A stretch of DNA of 64,000 nucleotides from Streptomyces sp. LHD-70 (GTDB taxonomy: Bacteria; Actinomycetota; Actinomycetes; Streptomycetales; Streptomycetaceae), in assembly GCF_031157275.1 (NCBI RefSeq), contig NZ_JAVIFW010000017.1, positions 1 through 64,000 of the forward strand, written 5' to 3'. Within the stretch, counting starts at the first letter, position 1. Every line of letters begins with the position of its first letter. Shown here one piece after another: positions 1 through 7,636 of this stretch. The position numbers were made by a program, and so were the translations under genes. A model generated the notes under the pieces. That model did not search any database and had not been told where the DNA came from. It was given only the letters and a program-made list of their open reading frames with translations.

Positions 1-119
1 TCGAGCTCCGACAGCAGGCCGTCGACATCGTCGCGGTCGACGGTCAGGTCATCGGTGAAGTGCCGGTCGCCGGTGGCGTCGGGCACGTACTTCACACAGA
101 CAACGATCCTCAAGCTCAC
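1..119 (-). CDS. etfB: Electron transfer flavoprotein beta subunit, 5' part only
   Basis: EtfB forms, with EtfA, the soluble FAD/AMP heterodimer that accepts electrons from acyl-CoA dehydrogenases and passes them to the respiratory chain. Only the first 39 codons lie inside the window; the gene runs off the left edge. The visible N-terminus VSLRIVVCVKYVPDATGD is the typical actinobacterial EtfB start, with the conserved V-C-V-K-x-V-P strand of the nucleotide-binding fold. I chose the GTG at 119-117 because a good ribosome binding site (AGGAGAG) lies five bases upstream of it. An acyl-CoA dehydrogenase about 21 kb away is a plausible electron donor. Family assignment rests on the N-terminus alone but is distinctive. 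Confidence 0.85.
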   Translation of the reverse strand, partial: MSLRIVVCVKYVPDATGDRHFTDDLTVDRDDVDGLLSEL

Positions 120-309
120 GCCGGCTCTCCTACTGCATCGTCATTTCTGGGCTGCTGCCTTTACAGGCAGCATAGGCGCCTGAAGAGGCGGATCCCGGTC
201 GGGGCGACCCGCGCTCCGATCGAAATGTTACTTGCTAGTACATCCACTACCTGCCCATTAAGCAAGCGCTCAGCACTGTGACGTTGCCAACGCCGGGCGA
301 GCCTCGGGA
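120..309 (-). promoter_or_regulatory. etfB upstream region with two dyads and a hairpin
   Basis: This gap between the flavin reductase stop and etfB holds no convincing gene. Three symmetric elements are visible: TAAGCAAGCGCTCA at 259-272 (near-perfect dyad), the motif GTACTAGCAAGTAAC on the minus strand at 227-241, and an 8-bp stem with a TTAC loop at 153-172 (TGCTGCCT/AGGCAGCA), about 35 bases upstream of the etfB start. The first two look like operators of TetR-type fatty-acid regulators; the last could be a 5'-UTR stem. No promoter hexamers are clear enough to call. Confidence 0.4.
227..241 (-). promoter_or_regulatory. Operator-like motif shared with the acyl-CoA dehydrogenase/TetR region
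   Basis: Read on the minus strand this site contains TACTAGCAAGTAAC, which fits TACTNGCNNGTAAC. The same 14-base pattern occurs at 22389-22404 (minus strand) between the acyl-CoA dehydrogenase and its divergent TetR gene, and with one base deleted at 22366-22380. Shared control of etfB and the dehydrogenase is an inference. Confidence 0.4.
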
Positions 310-819
310 TCAGTCCCGCAGCGCGGTGAAGCGGCCCTGGTGGTAGAGGAGCGGGCGGCCGACTCCGGCGGGGTCTCCGACGACGACCTGGCCGAGGACG
401 AGCCGGTGATCGCCCGCGGGCACCCGGGCCACGACCCGGCAGACCATCCAGGCGAGCACGTCGTCCAGGACCGGCACCCCCTCGGGACCCTCGTGCCAGC
501 GCGTGGGCGAGCCGAAGCGGTCGGCGCCACTGCGCGCGAAGGTGGCGGCGAGGTCCTGCTGGTGCTCGCCGAGTATGTGGATGCCGACGTGCTCGGTGTC
601 GGCGATCACGGGCCAGCTGGAGGAGCCGGTGCCGATGCCGAAGGAGACGAGGGGCGGCTCGGCGGCGGCCGAGCTGAGGGAGGTGGCGGTGAAACCCACG
701 GGCCCTGCGGGGCCGTTCGCGGTGATCACCGCGACGCCCGCCGCATGCCGCCGGAAGACCGAGCGCAGCAGGTCGGGTGAGGCGAGCTGCGGAGTACGAA
801 GATCGGGTGAGGCCGTCAT
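310..819 (-). CDS. Flavin reductase domain protein (FMN-binding split barrel)
   Basis: A 169-residue protein of the flavin reductase-like family, which reduces FMN or FAD with NAD(P)H and often serves as the small component of two-component monooxygenases. The N-terminal region L-L-R-S-V-F-R-R-H-A-A-G-V-A-V-I-T and the following G-F-T-A-T-S-L-S-S stretch (about residues 40-50) are the standard start of this fold and bind the flavin phosphate. The ATG has AAGGA seven bases upstream. No monooxygenase partner is adjacent. A 26-codon cysteine-ended leader peptide lies 41 bases upstream, which suggests sulfur-linked expression; the substrate is unknown. Confidence 0.85.
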   Translation of the reverse strand: MTASPDLRTPQLASPDLLRSVFRRHAAGVAVITANGPAGPVGFTATSLSSAAAEPPLVSFGIGTGSSSWPVIADTEHVGIHILGEHQQDLAATFARSGADRFGSPTRWHEGPEGVPVLDDVLAWMVCRVVARVPAGDHRLVLGQVVVGDPAGVGRPLLYHQGRFTALRD

Positions 820-860
820 GGAGTTGTCCTTCTGCCGTGGTGAACGAGGTCCGTGGCTGC

Positions 861-941
861 TCAGCAGCCCGGACAGCGCGCGCTCGCATGACGGCCGAGG
901 TCCACGTGGGCGCGCTCGAAAAGAAGGATTTCCTGCGGCAT
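861..941 (-). CDS. Leader peptide of the HVDL..R.ASA..C type
   Basis: A 26-residue ORF containing HVDLGRHASA and ending CPGC directly before the TGA. The HVDLxRxASA core is the recurring signature of short Streptomyces ORFs annotated as putative leader peptides, mostly found before sulfur-related genes; the terminal cysteines suggest that ribosome pausing at Cys codons reports cysteine supply. There is no Shine-Dalgarno sequence. Upstream on the same strand are TTGACT (977-972), an 18-base spacer, CAGCCT (953-948) and six bases to the ATG, which is the geometry of a leaderless transcript. The flavin reductase begins 41 bases after the stop. Function is inferred, but the motif match is specific. 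Confidence 0.75.
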   Translation of the reverse strand: MPQEILLFERAHVDLGRHASARCPGC

Positions 942-947
942 GGAGTC

Positions 948-977
948 AGGCTGACGATACGTGTGGCGTGCAGTCAA
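948..977 (-). promoter_or_regulatory. Candidate promoter for a leaderless leader-peptide transcript
   Basis: On the minus strand TTGACT and CAGCCT are separated by 18 bases, and the second hexamer ends six bases before the leader-peptide ATG. The -35 match is good and the -10 match is weak (only the A and final T of TANNNT). Transcription would then start at or near the ATG. Confidence 0.35.
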
Positions 978-1024
978 GTGCGTACCGGGATGTGGGAGCA
1001 GGCTCACGACGGCGCACCGCGGGC

Positions 1025-1447
1025 TCAGACCGCCTCGCCGAGCGCGGCGATGACGTCCGCCTTGCGCGGCTGGCCGCTCGCGCGGCGCACCAACCGGCCC
1101 CGGGAGTCGAGCACGAGGACCGTGGGCGTGCGCAGGATGTCCAGGTCGCGGACGAGTTGGAGGTGCTCCTCGGCGTCGATCTCGATGTGGGCCACGCCGG
1201 GGACGAGTTGGCTCACCTCGGTGAGCGTGCGCCGCGTGGCCCGGCAGGGCTGGCAGAAGGCGCTGGAGAACTGCACGAGGGTGGCGCGCTCGCCGAGGGC
1301 GGCACCCAACTCCCGCTCCCCGAGCACCCGTTCACCGTCGCGCACCTTGAGCCTCCCGCTCCGCCTTTGGTGCAGCAGGCCGTAGGCGCTCGCCGCGAGG
1401 AGCACCGCCACACACACCATGAGTCCGGTCATCACCGCGTGCAGCAT
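1025..1447 (-). CDS. Membrane-anchored thioredoxin-fold protein, CQPC active site
   Basis: A 140-residue protein with one N-terminal membrane segment (about residues 5-22) followed by a thioredoxin-like domain. The redox motif CQPC sits near residue 67 in the context FSSAFCQPCRATRRTL, and the cis-proline segment LRTPTVLVLD lies near residue 107, so it should act as a thiol-disulfide oxidoreductase on the outer face of the membrane. It is divergent from the DUF4395 gene, with 59 bases between, a pairing I recall from other Streptomyces. The start is uncertain: the ATG at 1447 has no clear ribosome binding site and the ATG at 1432 is an alternative. Confidence 0.8.
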   Translation of the reverse strand: MLHAVMTGLMVCVAVLLAASAYGLLHQRRSGRLKVRDGERVLGERELGAALGERATLVQFSSAFCQPCRATRRTLTEVSQLVPGVAHIEIDAEEHLQLVRDLDILRTPTVLVLDSRGRLVRRASGQPRKADVIAALGEAV

Positions 1448-1506
1448 TCATGAAGCCGTAAACATTCCCGTTCCCCTGAGGTGGCTTCCCGGGCGATGCT
1501 TGCCCT

Positions 1507-1935
1507 GTGGACCCCAACGACGAGATCGATGTACGCGGACCCCGCTTCGGCGCCGCCCTGACGACGGTCGCGCTCGCCCTGGTGCTGATCATGGGCAGCG
1601 TCTGGCTGCTCGCCTGGCAGGCGCTCTGTTTCGCGATCGGTGTGGCGGCGGGGGTGCAGCGCACTCCGTACGGACTGCTGTTCCGCACGGTCGTACGGCC
1701 GCGGCTCGGGCCCGTCACGGAACGTGAGTCGCCGGCGCCGCCGCGGTTCGCACAGGGGGTCGGGCTGCTCTTCGCGGTGCTCGGGCTCGTGGGGTACGCG
1801 GTGGGCCCGGAATGGCTGGGAATGGCCGCCACGGCGTGTGCCCTGGCGGCGGCGTTCCTCAACGCGGCGTTCGCGTACTGCCTCGGCTGCCGGCTGTTTC
1901 TGCTCTTCAAGAGGGGTACGAGCGTTCGGATCTGA
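1507..1935 (+). CDS. DUF4395 integral membrane protein
   Basis: A 142-residue protein with four hydrophobic segments (about residues 15-32, 35-50, 82-98 and 102-120), matching the DUF4395 family, whose biochemical role is not established. Members often lie beside thioredoxin or rhodanese genes, as here, so a role in thiol or sulfur handling is a reasonable guess. The conserved N-terminal D-x-R-G-P-R-F segment is present. Translation starts with GTG; no strong ribosome binding site is visible. Confidence 0.75.
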   Translation: MDPNDEIDVRGPRFGAALTTVALALVLIMGSVWLLAWQALCFAIGVAAGVQRTPYGLLFRTVVRPRLGPVTERESPAPPRFAQGVGLLFAVLGLVGYAVGPEWLGMAATACALAAAFLNAAFAYCLGCRLFLLFKRGTSVRI

Positions 1936-2105
1936 GTACGCGAACGGGGCGTACGTGACGAGAATCTCCCTGCTCACCGCCGTGAGGGGTGGCTACTCGG
2001 CCGTCGATGGGGCACGATCTGCGGCAGCGCCCGAAACCTACGGGCCCGTAACTTACCCGCCAGGGGAGACCCTTCCCAGGCGCACAGAAGGGTCGATCGC
2101 CCCCC

Positions 2106-2825
2106 ATGGCAGAACTCGTCTACCGTCCGGTCATCGGTGCCGCGCTCACCATGTTCAAAGCGCTGGACCTGAAGATCGACCTGAAGGGTGCGGAGAACAT
2201 TCCGCGCACCGGTGGCGCGGTCCTGGTGAGCAACCACATCAGCTACATGGACTTCATCTTCGCTGGGCTCGCAACGCGTCCGCAGAAGCGCCTCGTGCGG
2301 TTCATGGCGAAGGACTCGGTGTTCCGGCACAAGGTGTCCGGTCCGCTGATGCGCGGCATGAAGCACATCCCGGTGGACCGCAACCAGGGCGAGGCGGCGT
2401 ACGCGCACGCGCTCGACTCGCTGCGGTCCGGGCAGATCGTGGGTGTCTTCCCGGAGGCGACGATCTCGCCGTCGTTCACGCTGAAGAGCTTCAAGTCGGG
2501 TGCCGCGCGGATGGCGCAGGAGGCCGGCGTTCCGCTGATCCCGGTGGCGCTGTGGGGCACGCAGCGGCTGTGGACCAAGGGGCGGCCGCGTAACTTCAAG
2601 CGCAGCCACATCCCGGTGACGATCCGGGTGGGCGAGCCGGTGGAGGCGCCGCGCGAGCAGTACGCGGGGGCGATCACGCGGCGGCTGCGCGAGCGGGTCC
2701 AGGAACTCCTCGAAGCCGCCCAGCGCTCCTATCCCGTACGCCCCAAGGGGCCGGACGACACGTGGTGGGTGCCGGCGCACCTCGGGGGTACGGCTCCGGA
2801 GCCGGTGCGGTCGCGCGAGGCGTAA
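2106..2825 (+). CDS. 1-acyl-sn-glycerol-3-phosphate acyltransferase (PlsC family)
   Basis: A 239-residue lysophospholipid acyltransferase, predicted to transfer an acyl group to lysophosphatidic acid at the membrane. The catalytic HX4D motif is NHISYMD (about residue 42), the glycerol-phosphate-binding block is FPEATISPS (about residue 117), and the last block is VPLIPVALWG. The family is usually 200-260 residues. It is transcribed alone. Two further PlsC-type genes lie at 33.1-34.0 and 35.1-35.8 kb, so the window has three acyltransferases. Upstream at 2052-2064 is a TTACCCGCCAGG stretch resembling the operator motif near the acyl-CoA dehydrogenase. The exact substrate is unknown. Confidence 0.85.
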   Translation: MAELVYRPVIGAALTMFKALDLKIDLKGAENIPRTGGAVLVSNHISYMDFIFAGLATRPQKRLVRFMAKDSVFRHKVSGPLMRGMKHIPVDRNQGEAAYAHALDSLRSGQIVGVFPEATISPSFTLKSFKSGAARMAQEAGVPLIPVALWGTQRLWTKGRPRNFKRSHIPVTIRVGEPVEAPREQYAGAITRRLRERVQELLEAAQRSYPVRPKGPDDTWWVPAHLGGTAPEPVRSREA

Positions 2826-2833
2826 GGGTTCTT

Positions 2834-2852
2834 CTGGGGGCTCCGCCCCCAG
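2834..2852 (+). terminator. Terminator-like GC hairpin after the acyltransferase
   Basis: CTGGGGGC and GCCCCCAG form an 8-bp perfect stem with a TCC loop, starting nine bases after the stop. There is no U-tract. The hairpin sits between two convergent genes and could stop transcription from both sides. It resembles the CTGGGGC-GGA-GCCCCAG hairpins at 23.4 and 40.6 kb. Confidence 0.5.
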
Positions 2853-2897
2853 ACCTCCGCTCCTCCAACGCCGGCGGGGCTGAATGTTCGCCTGCCG

Positions 2898-3590
2898 CTA
2901 CTCCGGCCGACGCACGTCGACCCGCGCCCCCGGGCTGAACTTCTCGACCAGTTCCGCGAGTTCGGCGCCCGCGCGCTCCAGGTCGGCGAGCGGCATCGGG
3001 GCGAGTGACTCCAGCAGGAACAGCGCGCTCGTCGAGTCCTCCGTGAGGCGCGTGCGGGGGCCCTGGCGCCAGTTCCATCGGCGGCAGGTGACGCCCGCCT
3101 CGTCGCGCCAGACGACCTCACCCGCGTCCGGGTGCTCGACGGTCTCCTCCCCCGCCGCCGTCGTCACGAACTCCTCGTCACCCTGCGCCCGTACGAGACG
3201 CATGCCGCCCTGGATGCGGTCGAGGTCCTCGCCGCCGACCGGGATCAGGTGGGCCACGCTGATCGCGTTGTAGACGTCGACCAGGACGTTGATGCGGGGC
3301 AGTCCGCCGTCCGCGAGGGCGCGCTTCGCGAGGGCCTCGGCGGAGTTGCGGGTGCGCGAGGGCTTGGCGCCGAACGCGGTGTACGCCGCGCGCCAGGCCG
3401 CCATGTGCGGGTCCTCGTGCGGGGCGCGGCCGTCGAGGTGGTCGGCGAGGCGGCGCGCGGCGTCGTCGAGCAGGGCCGAACTGGCCTCGGTGCTGGGGCC
3501 GTTGACGAGCCCGCGGGCCTCGATGGCGAGGTGGGTGAAGCCGGGGACGAGGGTGCGGACCTCGTCCGCGACGGTCAGTTCGAGAGTCAT
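2898..3590 (-). CDS. B3/B4 tRNA-binding domain protein
   Basis: A 230-residue stand-alone protein of the B3/4 fold also found in the beta subunit of phenylalanyl-tRNA synthetase. The recognisable part is the centre, with LPRINVLVDVYNAISV near residue 100, then the G-G-E-D-L and R-x-A-x-G-D-E segments. Stand-alone members are thought to bind or edit aminoacyl-tRNA or free amino acids, but the function of this one is not known. It is 22 bases downstream of the transglutaminase gene on the same strand, so the two are probably co-transcribed. Confidence 0.75.
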   Translation of the reverse strand: MTLELTVADEVRTLVPGFTHLAIEARGLVNGPSTEASSALLDDAARRLADHLDGRAPHEDPHMAAWRAAYTAFGAKPSRTRNSAEALAKRALADGGLPRINVLVDVYNAISVAHLIPVGGEDLDRIQGGMRLVRAQGDEEFVTTAAGEETVEHPDAGEVVWRDEAGVTCRRWNWRQGPRTRLTEDSTSALFLLESLAPMPLADLERAGAELAELVEKFSPGARVDVRRPE

Positions 3591-3612
3591 GCCGAGCCTT
3601 GGGTCGATGCGG

Positions 3613-4212
3613 TCACAGTGCGTCGGGGAGCGTCCGCCACAGCGTCGGGCGGTCAGGGGCGGCCTTCAGGGCGTTCAGGACCACGACGCGCGGTTCAGCA
3701 TAGAGTACTGGATAGTCCAGCTCACTGAACTCCGCCCGCGGCACCCACGCGAGCCGCTCCCCGGAGAGCGAGAACCGCGCGTCCACACCGGGCTTGTTGC
3801 CCCGTACGTCCTGCCGGTGCCAGGCACCGTCGAGCCGGACCGCGATCAGGCCGTGCAGGGCGTGCCCCTCTCCGAGCCCGTCGCCGAGGGTCAGGCGCTG
3901 GTAGCAGAGCGCGGTGGGGATGCCGGCGGCGCGCAGCAGGGCGGCGGCCAGATGGGCCTTGGCGTGACAGATGCCGGTACGGAGTTCGAGTACGTCCGAG
4001 GCCCGCCAGGTGACCCGGGGATCACCGGAGTCCTGCGAGTGCGGCACGGCGTCCCGTACGAAGGCATAGGCGGCGCGGGCGTATGCGTATGCATCGGGGG
4101 TCGAGGTCTGAAGGCGTTCCGCCTCGTGCCGGATCGACGGGTGGCCGTGGTTCACGGCCTCACTCTCGGCCAGATACGGGGCGAGTTGAGGGTGTTCCTG
4201 GAGGAGTTCCAT
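3613..4212 (-). CDS. Transglutaminase-like domain protein
   Basis: A 199-residue cytoplasmic protein of the transglutaminase-like (papain-fold) superfamily. The catalytic cysteine is in LRTGICHAKAHLAAALLRA (about residue 83), the histidine in HALHGLIAVRLDG (about residue 121), and the acidic partner probably in the following WHRQDVRGN. Prokaryotic members are mostly proteases or amide hydrolases rather than cross-linking enzymes. No signal peptide is visible. The ATG at 4212 was chosen because similarity begins there; the upstream in-frame ATG at 4254 has no support. It probably shares a transcript with the B3/4 gene. Confidence 0.8.
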   Translation of the reverse strand: MELLQEHPQLAPYLAESEAVNHGHPSIRHEAERLQTSTPDAYAYARAAYAFVRDAVPHSQDSGDPRVTWRASDVLELRTGICHAKAHLAAALLRAAGIPTALCYQRLTLGDGLGEGHALHGLIAVRLDGAWHRQDVRGNKPGVDARFSLSGERLAWVPRAEFSELDYPVLYAEPRVVVLNALKAAPDRPTLWRTLPDAL

Positions 4213-4281
4213 GCGGCCAGAACGTACGGAAGCGGCCGACCGCAAGTCAATCACTTTACGGTCGGCCGCATACTCATACAG

Positions 4282-5364
4282 TCAGCGGGAGGCCATCTCC
4301 TCCTTGAGCGCGGCCACGAATCCGTCCACGTCGTCCGCGGTGGTGTCGAAGGAGCACATCCAGCGCACGTCGCCCGCGGCCTCGTCCCAGAAGTAGAAGC
4401 GGTAGCGCTGCTGCAGGCGCTCGCTCACGTCGTGCGGGAGGCGCGCGAAGACGGCGTTGGCCTGCACGGGGTGCAGGATCTCCACCCCGTCGACGGCGCG
4501 GACGCCCTCGGCGAGGCGCTGGGCCATCTCGTTGGCGTGCCGGGCGTTGCGCAGCCACAGATCCTTGGCGAGCAGCGCCTCCAGCTGCACGGAGACGAAC
4601 CGCATCTTGGACGCCAGCTGCATGGACAGCTTCCGCAGATGCTTCATGTGCCGCACCGCGTCCGGGTTCAGGACGACGACGGCCTCGCCGAACAGGGCCC
4701 CGTTCTTGGTGCCGCCGAAGGAGAGCACATCGACCCCGGCGCGGTTGGTGAAGGTCCGCATCGGTACGTCGAGGGAGGCGGCCGCGTTCGCGATGCGGGC
4801 GCCGTCCAGGTGCACCTTCATGCCGTGCGCGTGGGCGTGCTCGCAGATCGCGCGGATCTCCTCGGGCGTGTAGACGGTGCCCAGTTCGGTGTTCTGCGCG
4901 ATCGACACGACCTGCGGCATCGCCCGGTGCTCGTCGTCCCAGCCGTACGCCTCCCGGTCGATCAGCTCGGGGGTGAGCTTGCCGTCCGGCGTCGCCACGG
5001 TGAGGAGCTTGAGGCCGCCGACCTTCTCGGGGGCACCGCACTCGTCGACGTGGATGTGCGCGGTGTCGGCGCAGATCACGGCGCCCCAGCGGTCGGTGAG
5101 CGCCTGAAGCGCCGTGACGTTGGCGCCCGTTCCGTTGAAGACCGGGAAGGCCTCCGCGCTCGCGCCGAAGTGGCCGCGGATCACCTGCTGGAGGTGCGCG
5201 GTGTAGTCGTCCTCCCCGTACGCGACCTGGTGGCCGCCGTTGGCGAGGGCGAGGGCCGCGAGTATCTCGGGGTGCGCCCCGGCGTAGTTGTCGCTGGCGA
5301 AGCCTCGTGTCTCCGGGTCGTGATGGCGGCGTGCGTCGGTCCTCGGCGGATTCGCAGGGTTCAC
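4282..5364 (-). CDS. ltaE: Low-specificity L-threonine aldolase (PLP enzyme)
   Basis: A 360-residue fold-type I PLP enzyme of the beta-eliminating lyase/threonine aldolase family, predicted to cleave L-threonine or L-allo-threonine to glycine and acetaldehyde. FASDNYAGAHP (about residue 22) is the family start, VHLDGARIANA carries the aspartate that contacts the pyridine nitrogen, and SFGGTKNGA holds the PLP lysine. The GTG start overlaps the upstream SDR stop as GTGA, pointing to translational coupling. It is the last gene of an operon with an SDR and DUF6421, a grouping I recall from other Streptomyces. In that setting the true substrate may not be threonine. Confidence 0.85.
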   Translation of the reverse strand: MNPANPPRTDARRHHDPETRGFASDNYAGAHPEILAALALANGGHQVAYGEDDYTAHLQQVIRGHFGASAEAFPVFNGTGANVTALQALTDRWGAVICADTAHIHVDECGAPEKVGGLKLLTVATPDGKLTPELIDREAYGWDDEHRAMPQVVSIAQNTELGTVYTPEEIRAICEHAHAHGMKVHLDGARIANAAASLDVPMRTFTNRAGVDVLSFGGTKNGALFGEAVVVLNPDAVRHMKHLRKLSMQLASKMRFVSVQLEALLAKDLWLRNARHANEMAQRLAEGVRAVDGVEILHPVQANAVFARLPHDVSERLQQRYRFYFWDEAAGDVRWMCSFDTTADDVDGFVAALKEEMASR

Positions 5365-6125
5365 GGCTTCTCGATCAGCCACTGGCGGGTTCCGTTCACA
5401 TCCTCGGCGGGCCGCTCCCACATGCCGGCGATGGCCTCGGCCAGCTCCGTCACGTCGGTGAAGCCCGCGAACTTCGCGTTGGGGCGCTCGGCCCGCATGG
5501 CCTCGTGCACCAGCGCCTTCACCACCAGGATGACCGCTGCCGAGGTCAGCTCGGAACCGTCCGCCTTGGCCGTCTTGCGGAAGGCGTCACCGAGGGCGAG
5601 CGTCCAGGCCTCGGCGGCCGCCTTGGACGCGGCGTACGCGGCGTTGCCTGCCGTTGGCTTGCTCGCACCGGCGGCGCTGACCAGGACGTACCGCCCGCGG
5701 TCGCTGCGGCGCAGGCCCTCCTCGAAGGCGAGGGAGGTGTGCTGGACGGTGCGGATCAGGAGCTTCTCCAGGACGTCCCAGTCGGCCAGGTCCGTCTCGG
5801 CGAAGGTCGCGCTGCCGCGCCAGCCGCCCACCAGGTGCACGAGGCCGTCGATCCGCCCGAACTCCTTCTCCGTACGGGCGACCCAGTCGCGGGTGGCGTC
5901 GAGGTCGAGGAGGTCGACCGTGTCGCCGGTGACCGTCGCGCCGCCGTGCGCGTACCGGGCGGCGTCCACCGCCTCGGCGAGGCGGGTCGCGTCCGCGTCG
6001 GAGGCGACGACGGTGGCGCCCGCCTCGGCCAGGCGCAGCAGGGTGGCCCGCCCCGCAGGTCCGGCGGCTCCTGCCACCGCGATCACAGCACCGTTCAGCA
6101 CACCGTTCCCATTTCCGTTCGTCAT
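5361..6125 (-). CDS. Short-chain dehydrogenase/reductase (SDR)
   Basis: A 254-residue SDR. The N-terminal cofactor motif is degenerate (AVAGAAGPAGRATLLRLAEAG, residues about 14-34, in place of TGxxxGxG), followed by ASDAD, which suggests NAD preference. The catalytic region has VSAAGASKPTAGNAAYAASK: serine is replaced around S-A-A-G, while Y-x-A-S-K is intact. The start was set at 6125 because GGAGGTGAGG lies just upstream; a GTG at 6158 overlapping the DUF6421 stop is less likely. It is the middle gene of the DUF6421-SDR-threonine aldolase operon. The substrate is unknown. Confidence 0.8.
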   Translation of the reverse strand: MTNGNGNGVLNGAVIAVAGAAGPAGRATLLRLAEAGATVVASDADATRLAEAVDAARYAHGGATVTGDTVDLLDLDATRDWVARTEKEFGRIDGLVHLVGGWRGSATFAETDLADWDVLEKLLIRTVQHTSLAFEEGLRRSDRGRYVLVSAAGASKPTAGNAAYAASKAAAEAWTLALGDAFRKTAKADGSELTSAAVILVVKALVHEAMRAERPNAKFAGFTDVTELAEAIAGMWERPAEDVNGTRQWLIEKP

Positions 6126-6154
6126 GGTCCTCACCTCCGCGTCGGCGGGGCGGC

Positions 6155-7555
6155 TCACGCGGCGACCCGCTGGACGTCCGCTGCCGTGATCCCCCTGGTC
6201 GAGGCGATCACGCCCTTGAGCTTCTTGGAGAGCGCCTCATAGAACATGCTCAGCGGAAACTCGTCCGCAAGCACCTCGTCGACGAGTTTCCGGGGCGGCA
6301 AGGAGGTGTCCAGGGCGTCCGGGCCCTTGGCCCAGCGGGATCCCGGGTGCGGGGCGAGATAGGTGGAGACCAGCTCGTACGCGGCGAACCAGTGCACCAG
6401 CTTGGGGCGGTCGATGCCCGCGCGGTACAGCTCCTCGATCTCGGCGCAGAGCTGGTTGGTGATCTGCGGGGCCCGGTCCCAGTCGATGCGCAGGGTGTTG
6501 TCGGTCCAGCGCACGACGTCGTGCTTGTGCAGGTACGCGAAGAGCAGCTGGCCGCCGAGGCCGTCGTAGTTCTTGACGCGGTCGCCGGTGACGGGGAAGC
6601 GGAACATCCGGTCGAAGAGCACGGCGTACTGGACGTCGCGGCCGTGCCGGTTGCCCTCGGACTCCAGCTTCACGGCCTCCTTGAAGGCGGTGAGGTCACA
6701 GCGCAGCTCCTCCAGGCCGTACATCCAGAACGGCTGGCGCTGCTTGATCATGAACGGGTCGAAGGGCAGGTCGCCGTGGCTGTGGGTGCGGTCGTGGACC
6801 ATGTCCCAGAGCACGAAGGCTTCCTTGCAGCGCTCCTGGTCTCCGATCATCTCGCGGATGTCGTCGGGCAGTTCGAGCCCGAGGAGGTCGACGGCGGCCT
6901 CGGTGACGCGACGGAAGCGGGCCGCCTCGCGGTCGCAGAAGATGCCGCCCCAGGAGAAGCGCTCGGGGGCCTCGCGCACGGCGATCGTCTCGGGGAAGAG
7001 CACCGCGGAGTTGGTGTCGTACCCGGAGGTGAAGTCCTCGAAGGTGATGCCGCAGAACAGCGGGTTGTCGTAGCGCGTGGCCTCGAGGTCGGCCAGCCAG
7101 TCGGGCCAGACCATCTTGAGGACGACCGCCTCGAGGTTGCGGTCGGGGTTGCCGTTCTGCGTGTACATCGGGAAGACCACGAGGTGCTGCAGTCCGTCCT
7201 CGCGGTGCGCCGCGGGCTGGAAGGCGAGCAGCGAGTCCAGGAAGTCGGGCACCTGGAAGCCCTCGTCGGCCCAGCGCCGCAGGTCGAGGCCGAGGGCCCG
7301 GAGGTACGCGGCGTCGTGCGGGAGCAGCGGCGCGAGCTGCTCGACCGCGGATATGACGCGGTCCACGGTGAGCTCGGCCACGGAGCGGGGCGGGGCGCTC
7401 TCGGCGTCGAAGTCGATCGAGCCGTCCGCGGACTGCCAGGGCCTGATCTCTTCCACGGCATCCTTGAGCACCGGCCAGGCAGGGTGCTCGATCACCCTGG
7501 ATGACGCAGAAGGAATCTGTCCCTCCACCACAGGCTGCACAAGAATTTCCGTCAT
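6155..7555 (-). CDS. DUF6421 family protein
   Basis: A 466-residue protein matching the uncharacterised actinobacterial DUF6421 family. It has no membrane segments and no signal peptide. It is rich in Trp, His and acidic residues; clusters such as WDMVHDRTHSHGDLPFDPF (about residue 258) and CDREAARFRRV look like possible metal or cofactor sites, but no known catalytic motif is recognisable. GGAGGAAGTG precedes the ATG. It is the first gene of the operon with the SDR and threonine aldolase, whose starts follow closely. The three probably act on one compound; what that is cannot be read from the sequence. Confidence 0.7.
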   Translation of the reverse strand: MTEILVQPVVEGQIPSASSRVIEHPAWPVLKDAVEEIRPWQSADGSIDFDAESAPPRSVAELTVDRVISAVEQLAPLLPHDAAYLRALGLDLRRWADEGFQVPDFLDSLLAFQPAAHREDGLQHLVVFPMYTQNGNPDRNLEAVVLKMVWPDWLADLEATRYDNPLFCGITFEDFTSGYDTNSAVLFPETIAVREAPERFSWGGIFCDREAARFRRVTEAAVDLLGLELPDDIREMIGDQERCKEAFVLWDMVHDRTHSHGDLPFDPFMIKQRQPFWMYGLEELRCDLTAFKEAVKLESEGNRHGRDVQYAVLFDRMFRFPVTGDRVKNYDGLGGQLLFAYLHKHDVVRWTDNTLRIDWDRAPQITNQLCAEIEELYRAGIDRPKLVHWFAAYELVSTYLAPHPGSRWAKGPDALDTSLPPRKLVDEVLADEFPLSMFYEALSKKLKGVIASTRGITAADVQRVAA

Positions 7556-7570
7556 GTCACTTCCTCCACG

Positions 7571-7613
7571 GGAGAACCTCGCGTAAAGACACCGTATGCA
7601 TGCGAGGTTCTCC
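7571..7613 (-). promoter_or_regulatory. 12-bp perfect inverted repeat in the DUF6421 operon leader
   Basis: GGAGAACCTCGC at 7571-7582 is exactly complementary to GCGAGGTTCTCC at 7602-7613, with 19 bases between. The near arm ends 15 bases upstream of the DUF6421 start codon, immediately before its ribosome binding site. It could be a dimeric regulator's operator or an RNA stem that affects translation. Confidence 0.5.
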
Positions 7614-7636
7614 GCCACAAGTGGAGCCTGCGGAAA

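Noticed and set aside
3289..6189. A 966-codon plus-strand open frame opposite the aldolase, transglutaminase and SDR genes
   Set aside because: It is a shadow of genes on the other strand: the protein has no family signature and low-complexity runs, and the minus-strand genes carry intact motifs.
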